A stretch of 64,000 nucleotides of DNA from Galbibacter pacificus (lineage in GTDB: Bacteria; Bacteroidota; Bacteroidia; Flavobacteriales; Flavobacteriaceae): contig NZ_JAQSVC010000003.1 in NCBI RefSeq assembly GCF_029603165.1, positions 434,001-498,000 of the forward strand. The letters are read 5' to 3'. The notes under the pieces were generated by a model. The model was not told the DNA's origin and ran no database searches. It saw only the letters and a list, made by a program, of their open reading frames with translations. Positions 38,402 through 46,958 of the stretch are shown here, one piece after another (position 1 is the stretch's first letter; each line of letters begins with the position of its first letter). The translations under genes and the position numbers were made by a program.

Positions 38402-39688
38402 ATGATTCATTTTATGATGATAAGGAATCCATCGGTAAACTTTAGTAGCCTGAAAAAGACTGGATGTTTGTTAATTTGTTTGTTGACGATTTTTGTTTCT
38501 TCGGCACAAGAAGAGGCACTAACCAGCGACGAACTTTTTGTACGGGCACGTACAGAAGCTTTTGACAATAATGATTATACTGAAGCCATCAGGTTGATGA
38601 AAATCGCTACCAAAAAAGCCCCTGATTATGCAGATTTAAGTATCTTCTTAGGAAGGTTATACACATGGACAGACCAAACGGATAAGGCACGGGCTACTTT
38701 AAGTAGCGTTTTCGAAAACAACAAAAGCTATACTGATGCCGCAATTGCTTATGCAAGTTTAGAGTATTGGAACGATGATTCCATAAGAGCCCTGCAAATT
38801 GTGAACACCGCCTTGGAGTACAACCCAAATTCCGAAGAACTGCTGATTCTCAAGTCCAAGATTTTAATGGATTTAAAAAAATACCAAGAGGCCAATAATA
38901 CGCTTAATATTGTACTAAAAAACAACCCAAAATCCACCAAGGCCCGATCGTTAATGCAAAATGTGCGCATGGAATCGGCTAAAAACGAAATAGGCATTTC
39001 GTATGAGTTTGTATATTTTGACGAACGTTTCGACAAACCTTGGCATTTAGCCAGCATTGATTATTCAAGGCAAACAAAATATGGTTCCATAATAAGTCGT
39101 GTTAACTATGCCAATCGGTTTGGTACGGGAAGCACCCAATTTGAATTAGATTTATATCCAAGAATATCCAACACCTTTTATGCGTATTTGAATGGAGGAA
39201 TTTCCAGCGATAAAGGAATTTTTCCAGAATACAGGACAGGTTTTTCCTTATATGCCAATCTCCCAGCAGCCTTTGAAGCTGACGCAGGTTTTAGGCTCCT
39301 AATATTTTCAGACCAGACATGGGTATATACATTGGGGATTGGAAAATATTACAAAAATTATTGGTTTAATTTCAGAACATACCTAACGCCTTCAGATAGT
39401 GGCGTGTCCAATTCTTATGCATTAACGGCACGGTACTATTTTGCTGGAGCCGATGATTATTTCAGTGTGAAAGCAGGAACAGGTTTTTCTCCCGATGATG
39501 CTACCAATAATGTATTGTTAAATAGCAATGCCCAACTCAAGTCTATTAATTTTTCACTGGGCTATAGAAAACTCATCAAGAAAACCCATGTAATATTTGC
39601 ACAAGCAACGTACGAGAATATTGAATACGCAACAGACACCAAAGGAAATCAATACTCTATAGGAGTAGGGTATATTAAAAGATTTTAA
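38402..39688 (+). CDS. TPR plus YaiO-type outer-membrane beta-barrel protein
   Basis: I choose the ATG at 38402 (MIHFMMIRN), 27 bases after the glycosyltransferase stop; the longer frame from 38246 lies inside that gene. A signal segment ends near 'IFVSSAQ'. TPR-like helices fill about the next 150 residues ('YADLSIFLGRLYTWT', 'NPNSEELLILKSKIL'), and the remainder is a beta barrel of the YaiO family, ending in the aromatic 'YSIGVGYIKRF' expected at an outer-membrane barrel terminus. The layout parallels PgaA, the TPR-barrel export port for poly-GlcNAc, so it is probably the outer-membrane exit of the polymer. Confidence 0.83.
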   Translation: MIHFMMIRNPSVNFSSLKKTGCLLICLLTIFVSSAQEEALTSDELFVRARTEAFDNNDYTEAIRLMKIATKKAPDYADLSIFLGRLYTWTDQTDKARATLSSVFENNKSYTDAAIAYASLEYWNDDSIRALQIVNTALEYNPNSEELLILKSKILMDLKKYQEANNTLNIVLKNNPKSTKARSLMQNVRMESAKNEIGISYEFVYFDERFDKPWHLASIDYSRQTKYGSIISRVNYANRFGTGSTQFELDLYPRISNTFYAYLNGGISSDKGIFPEYRTGFSLYANLPAAFEADAGFRLLIFSDQTWVYTLGIGKYYKNYWFNFRTYLTPSDSGVSNSYALTARYYFAGADDYFSVKAGTGFSPDDATNNVLLNSNAQLKSINFSLGYRKLIKKTHVIFAQATYENIEYATDTKGNQYSIGVGYIKRF

Positions 39689-39690
39689 AA

Positions 39691-40830
39691 GTGAAGAAGA
39701 ACGTTATACTTGGTATTGCAATAAGTATTTTATGTATCCCTCTGTTTATGTGGGTTGCCTGGTTGTGCAGCCCCAAACAAAAACTGGTCATTGCAATTAT
39801 AGACAAAACCGTAGTCAATAAAGGCACGCAAGAACATCTTTCCCTATCCTGGGTTTTGAATCACAATAAATTTTCTAAAACCTCTAAAGAGCTGTATAAA
39901 TCAGATCGGGATTATTTTGGTTTTTTCCCTCTCAATGAAAATAAATATAAAGTTAAGGGGTTGGAAAGGTTTTCTTTTGAACAGCTTGAGCAGTTAAGCC
40001 TTGATTGTGATGCCGTATATTATACAGATGCTTATGGGCTATACAATATGGATTGGTATAAAGAAAAAAAGCCTTATGGGATTTTATATGGCGGCTTGAG
40101 CGATCAAGACATTGAGTTTTTACAATTAATGAAGCAAAAAAAGAAACCAATAATTACAGAATTTAATATATTGGGAGACCCTACCGATATGGAAAACAGG
40201 GAGAAATTCGAAAGTTTATTTCATATACAATGGACCGGTTGGTCGGGAAGATATTATAAAAGTTTGAACAAAAAAGTAAATAAAGAGCTCCCTACGTGGG
40301 TTGTAAATAATTATGAAAAATCAAACAATGCAACATGGTCTTTTCAAAAGGAAGGGATTGTTTTGGTAAAAGGGGCACAAGTAGTAGTCCTCGAAATGGA
40401 AAAGGAGCTAAAGACGGCACATCCTTTTATTGTAAGTAACAGCAAAGCTCAATCCATGTACGCGGTACCCGAAAAGATAAATTATACTTTTTGGTTTGAC
40501 ATTATAAAAATAGATTCCAATTATAATGAATCCAATGCCGTTTACCATTTGGATGTTACTAAAAAAGGGAATATGATTTTGAAAAAGAATAATATTCCAA
40601 ACAGTTTTCCTGCCGTAACAACCAACAAATCGGGCTCTTATAAGTTTACTTACTTGTCTGGTGATTTTTGTGATAATAAGATATCATTGAACACCTCTTA
40701 TTTTAAAGGAATAGAAATCTTTCAAAGTACTTTTTACGATTCGGAAAATTTAGAAAGCCAGAAGGAATTTTTTTGGAGGTTCTACAAGCCAATGATTAGT
40801 AATATATTAAAAGATTATATCCATGAATAA
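39691..40830 (+). CDS. Membrane-anchored periplasmic protein of unknown family
   Basis: It starts with GTG two bases after the barrel gene stop. A single N-terminal membrane helix (residues 7-27, 'GIAISILCIPLFMWVAWLC') anchors a 350-residue periplasmic part. The next 170 residues look like an alpha/beta domain: 'KLVIAIIDKTV', 'CDAVYYTDAYGLY', 'KPYGILYGGLSDQDIEFL', 'KPIITEFNILGDPTD'. A beta-rich C-terminal part follows. I recall similar proteins beside glycosyltransferases elsewhere but cannot name the family. By position it matches PgaB, so a polymer-modifying or trafficking role is plausible but unproven. Confidence 0.75.
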   Translation: MKKNVILGIAISILCIPLFMWVAWLCSPKQKLVIAIIDKTVVNKGTQEHLSLSWVLNHNKFSKTSKELYKSDRDYFGFFPLNENKYKVKGLERFSFEQLEQLSLDCDAVYYTDAYGLYNMDWYKEKKPYGILYGGLSDQDIEFLQLMKQKKKPIITEFNILGDPTDMENREKFESLFHIQWTGWSGRYYKSLNKKVNKELPTWVVNNYEKSNNATWSFQKEGIVLVKGAQVVVLEMEKELKTAHPFIVSNSKAQSMYAVPEKINYTFWFDIIKIDSNYNESNAVYHLDVTKKGNMILKKNNIPNSFPAVTTNKSGSYKFTYLSGDFCDNKISLNTSYFKGIEIFQSTFYDSENLESQKEFFWRFYKPMISNILKDYIHE

Positions 40831-40872
40831 TTTCAAAAGGCCTAGCTTCCATAAATCCTCAAGATATTTGTT

Positions 40873-40888
40873 TTTCAAGTGCTTGAAA
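40873..40888. repeat. Inverted repeat after the exopolysaccharide operon
   Basis: TTTCAAG and CTTGAAA are exact complements separated by TG. They lie 43 bases after the stop of the preceding gene and 168 before the next start. There is no T-run, so an operator is as likely as an RNA structure. Confidence 0.35.
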
Positions 40889-41055
40889 GCAATCTTCCGT
40901 AATCCTTCCAAGGAAAGACCCAATTTTATTTTTACGTTTTTTTTTCATACCTTAATTTAAGATTTAATCTGTGGTATGTATAAGAGATATTTAAATAGAT
41001 TATGTTACTCTTTGTTCATACTGTTTTATGCAAAAAAAAATTAAAAAAGGCCTCA

Positions 41056-42738
41056 ATGAAAAAAGCAAAGAATATTGGCATGCTCACCTTCCTCGTTTTA
41101 CTAGTTGCATGTCAGTCTAATGACGACAATTCCGATATCCAAGAACCGGGAGAAAGTAATGTTATCTTAACTGATAACAATCTTTCCGAGCGTGTTAAAT
41201 TAGAACACATAGGCGTAATCAGTATTAAAGGTGCTCCAGAAAAAAACCCAGAAGAATCTTCAGAAAAGAGCTCAAATAACGTTCCTGGCGAAAATTTAAA
41301 GGCTAATGACTTTCCCCTAGTACAAATTGCCGAGGTTTCTGCACCTGTTTACAAAGGAACCACTTTAAGGGCAACACATGTAGAAATTAACGAAACATAT
41401 GCATATGTTTCTTATAATGTAGAAGGCGACACCTATTTAGGTGCCATTGATGTAATAGACATTTCTAACCCCCTTAATCCATCGGTTATACTACAGGCCA
41501 TCTTCCCAAATACCGATATAAGTTCAATTGATTATTACCAAAACGCCTTATATATAGCCGGTGCAAATCCTTCTATAGCCAATGATGGTACAAATCCGGC
41601 ATTTTTAATAAAAATGTTGCTAAATGATGGCCTTCCAACTGAAAACCTAAGTCTAATGGATATGCCTGGTTATGTTGCCACCGATGTAATTGCCAATACC
41701 AATGGCATATTTGGTGTCTCTGGAGACAACGGGGTCTTGGCAAAATACAACCTTGGAACTCAACAATTAGACAATGATGTTTCTTTGCCCGATTTAAGAG
41801 CTGTAGGAAATTATAATAATAAAATTGTTGTGCTAAGCGGAACAGAAGGAATTCATATATACAACGCAGGCAACCTAAACAAAACCAACAGTTTTGCAAC
41901 AAGTAAAGATATTGCAGAAGCAAAACGGACTATAGATTTTTTTGACAATAATGTTTTAGTGGCCGAAGGCTCAAAAGGTATAGGCATATACAATATAAAT
42001 AATGGCTCTAAAATTACTACGATTAAAATTTCTGAAGTCGATCCCAAGGAAAATATCGACCCAAATGATTTGGTTACAAATGCGGTCTCTGTTGAAGATA
42101 AGCACATATTTGCAGCAAGTGGTGCCGGTGGCGTTTCGGTCTATACTATCAACGACAATATTAGCGACTTAACTACCATTGGAACGTTAAATCTCGAAGG
42201 GTCGGCAAACTATGTAAAAAGTGCTAATGATTATATTTTTGTAGCTGATGGAAAAGGCGGTTTAAAAATTCTTAAAGCAGTGGCCGAAACAGATTCGAGC
42301 AGTGGTATTGTTTGTACTGACTATCCTGTATTTAAAGGGGGGTATTGGTTAAACGTAAACTCTAATTCAGATGAAGCATATAGTGGTTCTGCTAGTTTGA
42401 TGGGAATTAATGTAAACTCCAAAGCTCATTTAATTTTCTGTGGCGCACTAGCTGTTAATAAGGGGATTAACATAAATAGTGAAGGAACTTTTTTAATAAA
42501 AGGAACCTTAGCACAAGGAACCTCAGAAGCCCCATACAATGCTTTAATTGTAAACAACAAAGGAATACTGCAAATTGAAGGCAGTTTAGTTATATATGGA
42601 AATATGATTTTAAACAATGGCGCTACATTAGAATTTTTAGGCAATGATTCTTCCATTACCGTATATGGTAACGTAATAAAAAATGGCAACATTACTATTA
42701 CCGGTAATTATACCGATACATTTAATAGCTTAGAATAA
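41056..42738 (+). CDS. LVIVD-repeat lipoprotein with a C-terminal beta-helix
   Basis: The start at 41056 gives a lipoprotein signal (MKKAKNIGMLTFLVLLVAC); the longer frame from 41002 adds 18 unlikely residues. The first two thirds are a propeller of LVIVD-type repeats ('YLGAIDVIDISNP', 'YNNKIVVLSGTEGIHIYNAG', 'NVLVAEGSKGIGIYNIN', 'YIFVADGKGGLKIL'). The last 120 residues ('INVNSKAHLIFCGALAV', 'INSEGTFLIKGTLAQG', 'LQIEGSLVIYGN', 'ITVYGNVIKNGN') look like a right-handed beta helix of short rungs. It is probably exposed on the cell surface and may bind polymer or matrix. It may belong to the upstream operon, 225 bases away. Confidence 0.8.
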   Translation: MKKAKNIGMLTFLVLLVACQSNDDNSDIQEPGESNVILTDNNLSERVKLEHIGVISIKGAPEKNPEESSEKSSNNVPGENLKANDFPLVQIAEVSAPVYKGTTLRATHVEINETYAYVSYNVEGDTYLGAIDVIDISNPLNPSVILQAIFPNTDISSIDYYQNALYIAGANPSIANDGTNPAFLIKMLLNDGLPTENLSLMDMPGYVATDVIANTNGIFGVSGDNGVLAKYNLGTQQLDNDVSLPDLRAVGNYNNKIVVLSGTEGIHIYNAGNLNKTNSFATSKDIAEAKRTIDFFDNNVLVAEGSKGIGIYNINNGSKITTIKISEVDPKENIDPNDLVTNAVSVEDKHIFAASGAGGVSVYTINDNISDLTTIGTLNLEGSANYVKSANDYIFVADGKGGLKILKAVAETDSSSGIVCTDYPVFKGGYWLNVNSNSDEAYSGSASLMGINVNSKAHLIFCGALAVNKGININSEGTFLIKGTLAQGTSEAPYNALIVNNKGILQIEGSLVIYGNMILNNGATLEFLGNDSSITVYGNVIKNGNITITGNYTDTFNSLE

Positions 42739-42807
42739 GTCGTGTTTTTAAAAAAAATATTTTCATCAATTGCAAAACTTTACATACATACTGTGTTCAA
42801 GAGCAAT

Positions 42808-44829
42808 TTAAGGAAGGTATTTAACAATGATAGAATCTGGGAGTATTGGTTTGTTGATTGATATTTCAGCATTCTTTCTCTTAAAATTATCGAACATTAC
42901 TTTTATTTGAGTTTTTAGGGTGTCGTTTTCAATAATATATTCTTCCATATGACCATTCATTTTATACAAAGTATTATTGTTTAAATGATAGGTCCCTACC
43001 AAATAATCAACAAAATCGACCTTTGTTTGCATCAGTGGGATTTGATGTTGATTTCTAAAACTTTTTAAAGTATCCAATCCATAACCCAACCAACTGTTCA
43101 CCCTTGGTTTTTTTATTTGGTAATTATGGGACAAGAAATTAATCATACTGGGGGCCACATCAAAATGTGAAGAAATTGAAGAAATCGCCGAACTTTTATT
43201 CAACATAGGGGAATATATTATAAGTGGCACATGGTACCGGTCTATTTTATTTTGCATGGGTATTTCAGGCAAGCGATGATCACCGGTTATAACAAAAATT
43301 GTATTTTCAAAATTGGCCGTTTTCTCATAACTTTCAAAAAACTGTTTTATGGAAGTATCGGCATATAGAATAGTTGTATATTGATCGGTATAATTCCTAT
43401 AACCGTTTTTCTCTTTTGTGGAAAGTTCGAGGCTGCTTAAATGTTTTTCAAACAGGTTTGTGTATTGAGATGCATTGTTGATTTTAAAAGGAGAATGCGT
43501 TGATATGGTAAGGATTATATCCAGACGTGGCCGTGTACTCTTTTCCCTTTTTGTTTCAAAATAATATTGATATAGTTCTTTATCTCCATAACCCCAGCTA
43601 AAGTTGTTTGTACTTGGCAGTTTTTTATATGTTTTTGGAAATGTGCTCTCATCAAAAACGGCATCGATTTTATTTTTTTCCAAAAAGACGTCCATCTGAT
43701 CAAAAGATGCATTTCCTCCATAATAAAAACTGGTATGGTAGCCATGGTTTTTTAATAAATTGATTAGGGATAGGTGTTGGGGCATGTTTTCTCCCATGTC
43801 CAAATAGCCGTTTTTTGCAAATGGGAGCGATCCAAAAAGTGACGGAAGAACACCAAAAGTACGACCGGTATTGCTTAAAAAATTATTCCAATACAGGCTA
43901 TTATGTGCCAAAGAATCCAAAAAAGGCGTGAAACTGCCTAAATATGCATTTTCTCCAGAAAAAGCCCTTCCCAAACCCTCAACGATTATAAAAACTATAT
44001 CCGGTTTATTTTTTTTTGTACTAAAAAAAGGAGAAAGCACATCTTCGTCTATACTTTTATGAAGAAATGGAAAATTCGAAACTTGCGAATATTCGAATTT
44101 CCGAAACGCTTTACTAGAAAATGGATTTTTTAAATAAGCCTCGGCATAGATATCCGTTTCATTATTATAGGGATAATAATAATGATAGGTTGATTTTATA
44201 AAATGCAGTGTTTTATTGGTAATGATATTATTAGCAAAATCTAAATGATTACCTTTTAAAGCTATCATATTGCCTATAAATGTTAAACCTATAAGGATGG
44301 AAAATAATGGAAAAGCATTTAAATGCAATCTCACTTTTCTACTGAAAAAATTTAAAGTTGTAACTATCCCCAAACCGTATATTAATAAGGAAATAATGGC
44401 CATGAGTACAATGCCTCCCGATGAAGCAACCGTTTGGAAAATATCATTAAATGAATAACTAAATATATCTGCCCCCAATAATACGAGCGTGGATTTATAA
44501 TAAAAAATAAACAAGAGCTCTAAAAGAAGAAACATAACCATCATTGTCTTGAACAATAATTTGGATAGTTTAAAAGAAAAAAATGAAACTATGACAAATG
44601 CTGTATAAAATATAATGATGTTTCGCATCCAAAATATCAAATCTATTTTCCAAGAGCTCTTTATTAAAACAAAAAAGTTAACCGGCAAAGAATGGTTATT
44701 TTGATATAGTATAATTTCAAGGACCCTTGTTAGTAACAACAATACCAAAAAATAGATGGCCATAACACAAAAATAATTGCTATAGCTAATTAGGTTGGTT
44801 TTAAACTTTTTGGGAATATTATGCTCCAT
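42808..44829 (-). CDS. LTA-synthase-like membrane phosphotransferase (alkaline phosphatase superfamily)
   Basis: The 673-residue protein has five N-terminal membrane helices (about residues 15-205) and a large periplasmic domain of the sulfatase/LTA synthase type. Visible motifs are 'DIVFIIVEGLGRAFSG' (metal E), the catalytic threonine in 'SNTGRTFGVLPS', 'TISTHSPF', 'VITGDHRLPEIP' and 'SHFDVAPSMINFL'. Family members add glycerol phosphate, phosphoethanolamine or similar groups to envelope polymers or glycans. Gram-negative homologues modify lipid A, periplasmic glucans or surface polysaccharide. It is convergent with the LVIVD gene, and modifying the nearby polymer is plausible. Confidence 0.85.
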   Translation of the reverse strand: MEHNIPKKFKTNLISYSNYFCVMAIYFLVLLLLTRVLEIILYQNNHSLPVNFFVLIKSSWKIDLIFWMRNIIIFYTAFVIVSFFSFKLSKLLFKTMMVMFLLLELLFIFYYKSTLVLLGADIFSYSFNDIFQTVASSGGIVLMAIISLLIYGLGIVTTLNFFSRKVRLHLNAFPLFSILIGLTFIGNMIALKGNHLDFANNIITNKTLHFIKSTYHYYYPYNNETDIYAEAYLKNPFSSKAFRKFEYSQVSNFPFLHKSIDEDVLSPFFSTKKNKPDIVFIIVEGLGRAFSGENAYLGSFTPFLDSLAHNSLYWNNFLSNTGRTFGVLPSLFGSLPFAKNGYLDMGENMPQHLSLINLLKNHGYHTSFYYGGNASFDQMDVFLEKNKIDAVFDESTFPKTYKKLPSTNNFSWGYGDKELYQYYFETKREKSTRPRLDIILTISTHSPFKINNASQYTNLFEKHLSSLELSTKEKNGYRNYTDQYTTILYADTSIKQFFESYEKTANFENTIFVITGDHRLPEIPMQNKIDRYHVPLIIYSPMLNKSSAISSISSHFDVAPSMINFLSHNYQIKKPRVNSWLGYGLDTLKSFRNQHQIPLMQTKVDFVDYLVGTYHLNNNTLYKMNGHMEEYIIENDTLKTQIKVMFDNFKRKNAEISINKPILPDSIIVKYLP

Positions 44830-44910
44830 GGAATTTTATATAACATAAAGATATAGTTTGTAGCATTAATTGAAAAGCTTAACTAAATAAAACTCCCTTT
44901 TGTTATGGCA

Positions 44911-45756
44911 TTAAAAAATAATCTGAAATTGTAATACTGCCTCCCAATCTCCAACAATATCAGGTTTAACGGCATTATAGAAAAATTGTGCCGTAGCACA
45001 ATAAAAAAGCTTTCCATCGCCAATTTTAAAGGTCTTTCCTCCCCCGCCACCAACAGGAATAAACCATTCTTGCCCTTGGTCTGCCAACCAATTTGCCTGA
45101 GCTGTTGTATTGCTCTCTAAAAACCATCCCTCAGGTAGATTGTAATATGCTATATACTGGCAGCTAAACAAGTTTACCTTATTAATGCCCGTACCTCCCA
45201 AAGACCAATAATTCTGTACAACTGCCCCGCCGGAAAATTTATCGCCTGCATAATACACAAGTGCAGATGGCCCTATGCTTACGCGGTTACTCCCTAGGCT
45301 TTCGTTGGTTCGGGTCGGCAACTGAATGGATGGACCAACGCCCCAACTAAACTTTCCCTTTTTTTGTATAGACGAAAAATAGCCATTTATTAAAATATTG
45401 CCCAAACCAAAACTAGATCCCAGTCCCGGAGCAAGAGGGGGGACATATTGGATGGGGATAATGGTATATGATATAATTTTTAAGTTTTCGGCTATCCTGA
45501 TGGGGAAGACCGGCTGTATGGAAAACGAATGGGCAGTACCCTCGCCAATTGATAAAATTACATCCTGAAAGTAAATGCTTTTGATGCCCGCTACAGGGTC
45601 TTGCCTTTGTTTGCTCAACTCTTCAACGGACATTTCCTGTTTATTGGCTGTTTCGGATTGAGCATTTATTGTTAAAGTGATACATAAAAACACCCCTGTA
45701 AGAACAAATTTATTAAAAGTACAAGGGTGTTTTTTAAAGCAATAGTTCAAGTTCAT
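44911..45756 (-). CDS. Outer-membrane transporter-like beta-barrel protein
   Basis: The 281-residue product has a signal peptide ('GVFLCITLTINAQ') and a beta-rich body with alternating hydrophobic strands: 'HSFSIQPVFPI', 'SWGVGPSIQLPT', 'VSIGPSALVYYAGDKFSGG' and the C-terminal 'GDWEAVLQFQIIF', ending in F as outer-membrane barrels do. Homologues are listed as transporter or neuromedin U-like proteins. It lies 21 bases after the downstream end of a DUF1254/DUF1214 lipoprotein gene in the same direction, so it likely works with those proteins. Confidence 0.75.
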   Translation of the reverse strand: MNLNYCFKKHPCTFNKFVLTGVFLCITLTINAQSETANKQEMSVEELSKQRQDPVAGIKSIYFQDVILSIGEGTAHSFSIQPVFPIRIAENLKIISYTIIPIQYVPPLAPGLGSSFGLGNILINGYFSSIQKKGKFSWGVGPSIQLPTRTNESLGSNRVSIGPSALVYYAGDKFSGGAVVQNYWSLGGTGINKVNLFSCQYIAYYNLPEGWFLESNTTAQANWLADQGQEWFIPVGGGGGKTFKIGDGKLFYCATAQFFYNAVKPDIVGDWEAVLQFQIIF

Positions 45757-45777
45757 TGCATTGCTATAGTATAATCT

Positions 45778-46863
45778 TTACTTAATTTCAGGCAATTTAT
45801 AATTCCCGTTTACTACGCCATCAGAAGGCATATATATCCTAAAGCAGATCCAAAACGGCTGTGTTGGCATTAAAAGCTTATTGTTTTGCTTGACATCGTC
45901 AAATTTATCTTTAGGAACATAGTAAATATCAAAGCTTTTACCATCGGGGTTTAATTTAATTTCCGAATTACTAATGTTAGAACCTTCATCTGTTTTTAAA
46001 TATTGATCATCTCCATATATGGTAATGGAATAGAAGCCGAGCTTTGGATCTCTCATTTCAGGTATTTGATATGTAACCTTATGTGTCTCGCCATCTTTAA
46101 GCTCATACTTTTCTGTAAGATATACCGCATCTTTGTCTGGTAGAAGTCCTGTAGCAATAGATACTCCTCGATTTCTGGCTTCTAGGGATACAGGGTTGTC
46201 TATTGTTCCCATAGTACCACGAACCCCTTCTTTTCCGGCTATCTCTACATAATGGTCTAGCACTTTTTTAAACTCGTCCATGTTCCAGTTGGTTACCTTA
46301 AAAGATTTGGGCTTATAACCATTTAAATGTTCAACTTTTAATTGATCCTGGTACCCATTAACTTTTTTAATATCCTCTTCACTTTTTGGATTTACCTGCA
46401 TGCGCACATTAGCCCAAAAGAAATCGGTTGTTTTAGATTTTGGAATTACATACCTGCCAGGGCCATATAAAACGTCTACCGTAACATGATCATGGTTTAC
46501 AACATGCAGAGACATGTATCGACCATCGTTTTCGGGAAGGGTAATAGCCACATCGCCCCCTCCATCGAGAATGGCAAAGGAATAATCGGTATCCCTATTC
46601 ATTAATGGGGCCGGTTGCTCATCTAAAGGCATCGGTCTGCGGTGATGATTCCAAGTGTTATCCGCCCCCTGTACAAATTCCTTTTGCATGGCCAAATCTG
46701 CCATAGCATAGGCAAAATTATCTTTAGTCACACTCACTGTAGCATCTTTTGCCGCTGCTTCTGTTGTTGCGGTCTTTTCTTTGTCTGTTTCCTTTTTCTG
46801 GTCTTTGCAGGCAATTAAAATAATTGCCAAGCATATGGAAAGAATAATACCTCTTTTTTTCAT
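45778..46863 (-). CDS. DUF1254/DUF1214 lipoprotein
   Basis: The 361-residue protein begins with a lipoprotein signal (LAIILIAC) and an acidic/Ala linker. Residues about 45-190 fit DUF1254 ('DNFAYAMADLAM', 'NRDTDYSFAILDGGGDVAITLP', 'VVNHDHVTVDVLYGPG'), and the C-terminal third fits DUF1214 ('FYSITIYGDDQYLKTD', 'FWICFRIYMPSDGVVNG'). The family is common in environmental bacteria and of unknown function. It is next to a longer paralogue (46959-48524) and an outer-membrane barrel gene in the same direction. Confidence 0.88.
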   Translation of the reverse strand: MKKRGIILSICLAIILIACKDQKKETDKEKTATTEAAAKDATVSVTKDNFAYAMADLAMQKEFVQGADNTWNHHRRPMPLDEQPAPLMNRDTDYSFAILDGGGDVAITLPENDGRYMSLHVVNHDHVTVDVLYGPGRYVIPKSKTTDFFWANVRMQVNPKSEEDIKKVNGYQDQLKVEHLNGYKPKSFKVTNWNMDEFKKVLDHYVEIAGKEGVRGTMGTIDNPVSLEARNRGVSIATGLLPDKDAVYLTEKYELKDGETHKVTYQIPEMRDPKLGFYSITIYGDDQYLKTDEGSNISNSEIKLNPDGKSFDIYYVPKDKFDDVKQNNKLLMPTQPFWICFRIYMPSDGVVNGNYKLPEIK

Positions 46864-46958
46864 ATTTTATGTATTTAAAATTTAATGCCTTATATAAAAA
46901 ATAACCCTTATTATAAACACTCGCCTATGGTGAAAAGCCCGCGGTCTTTCATAAAAAT

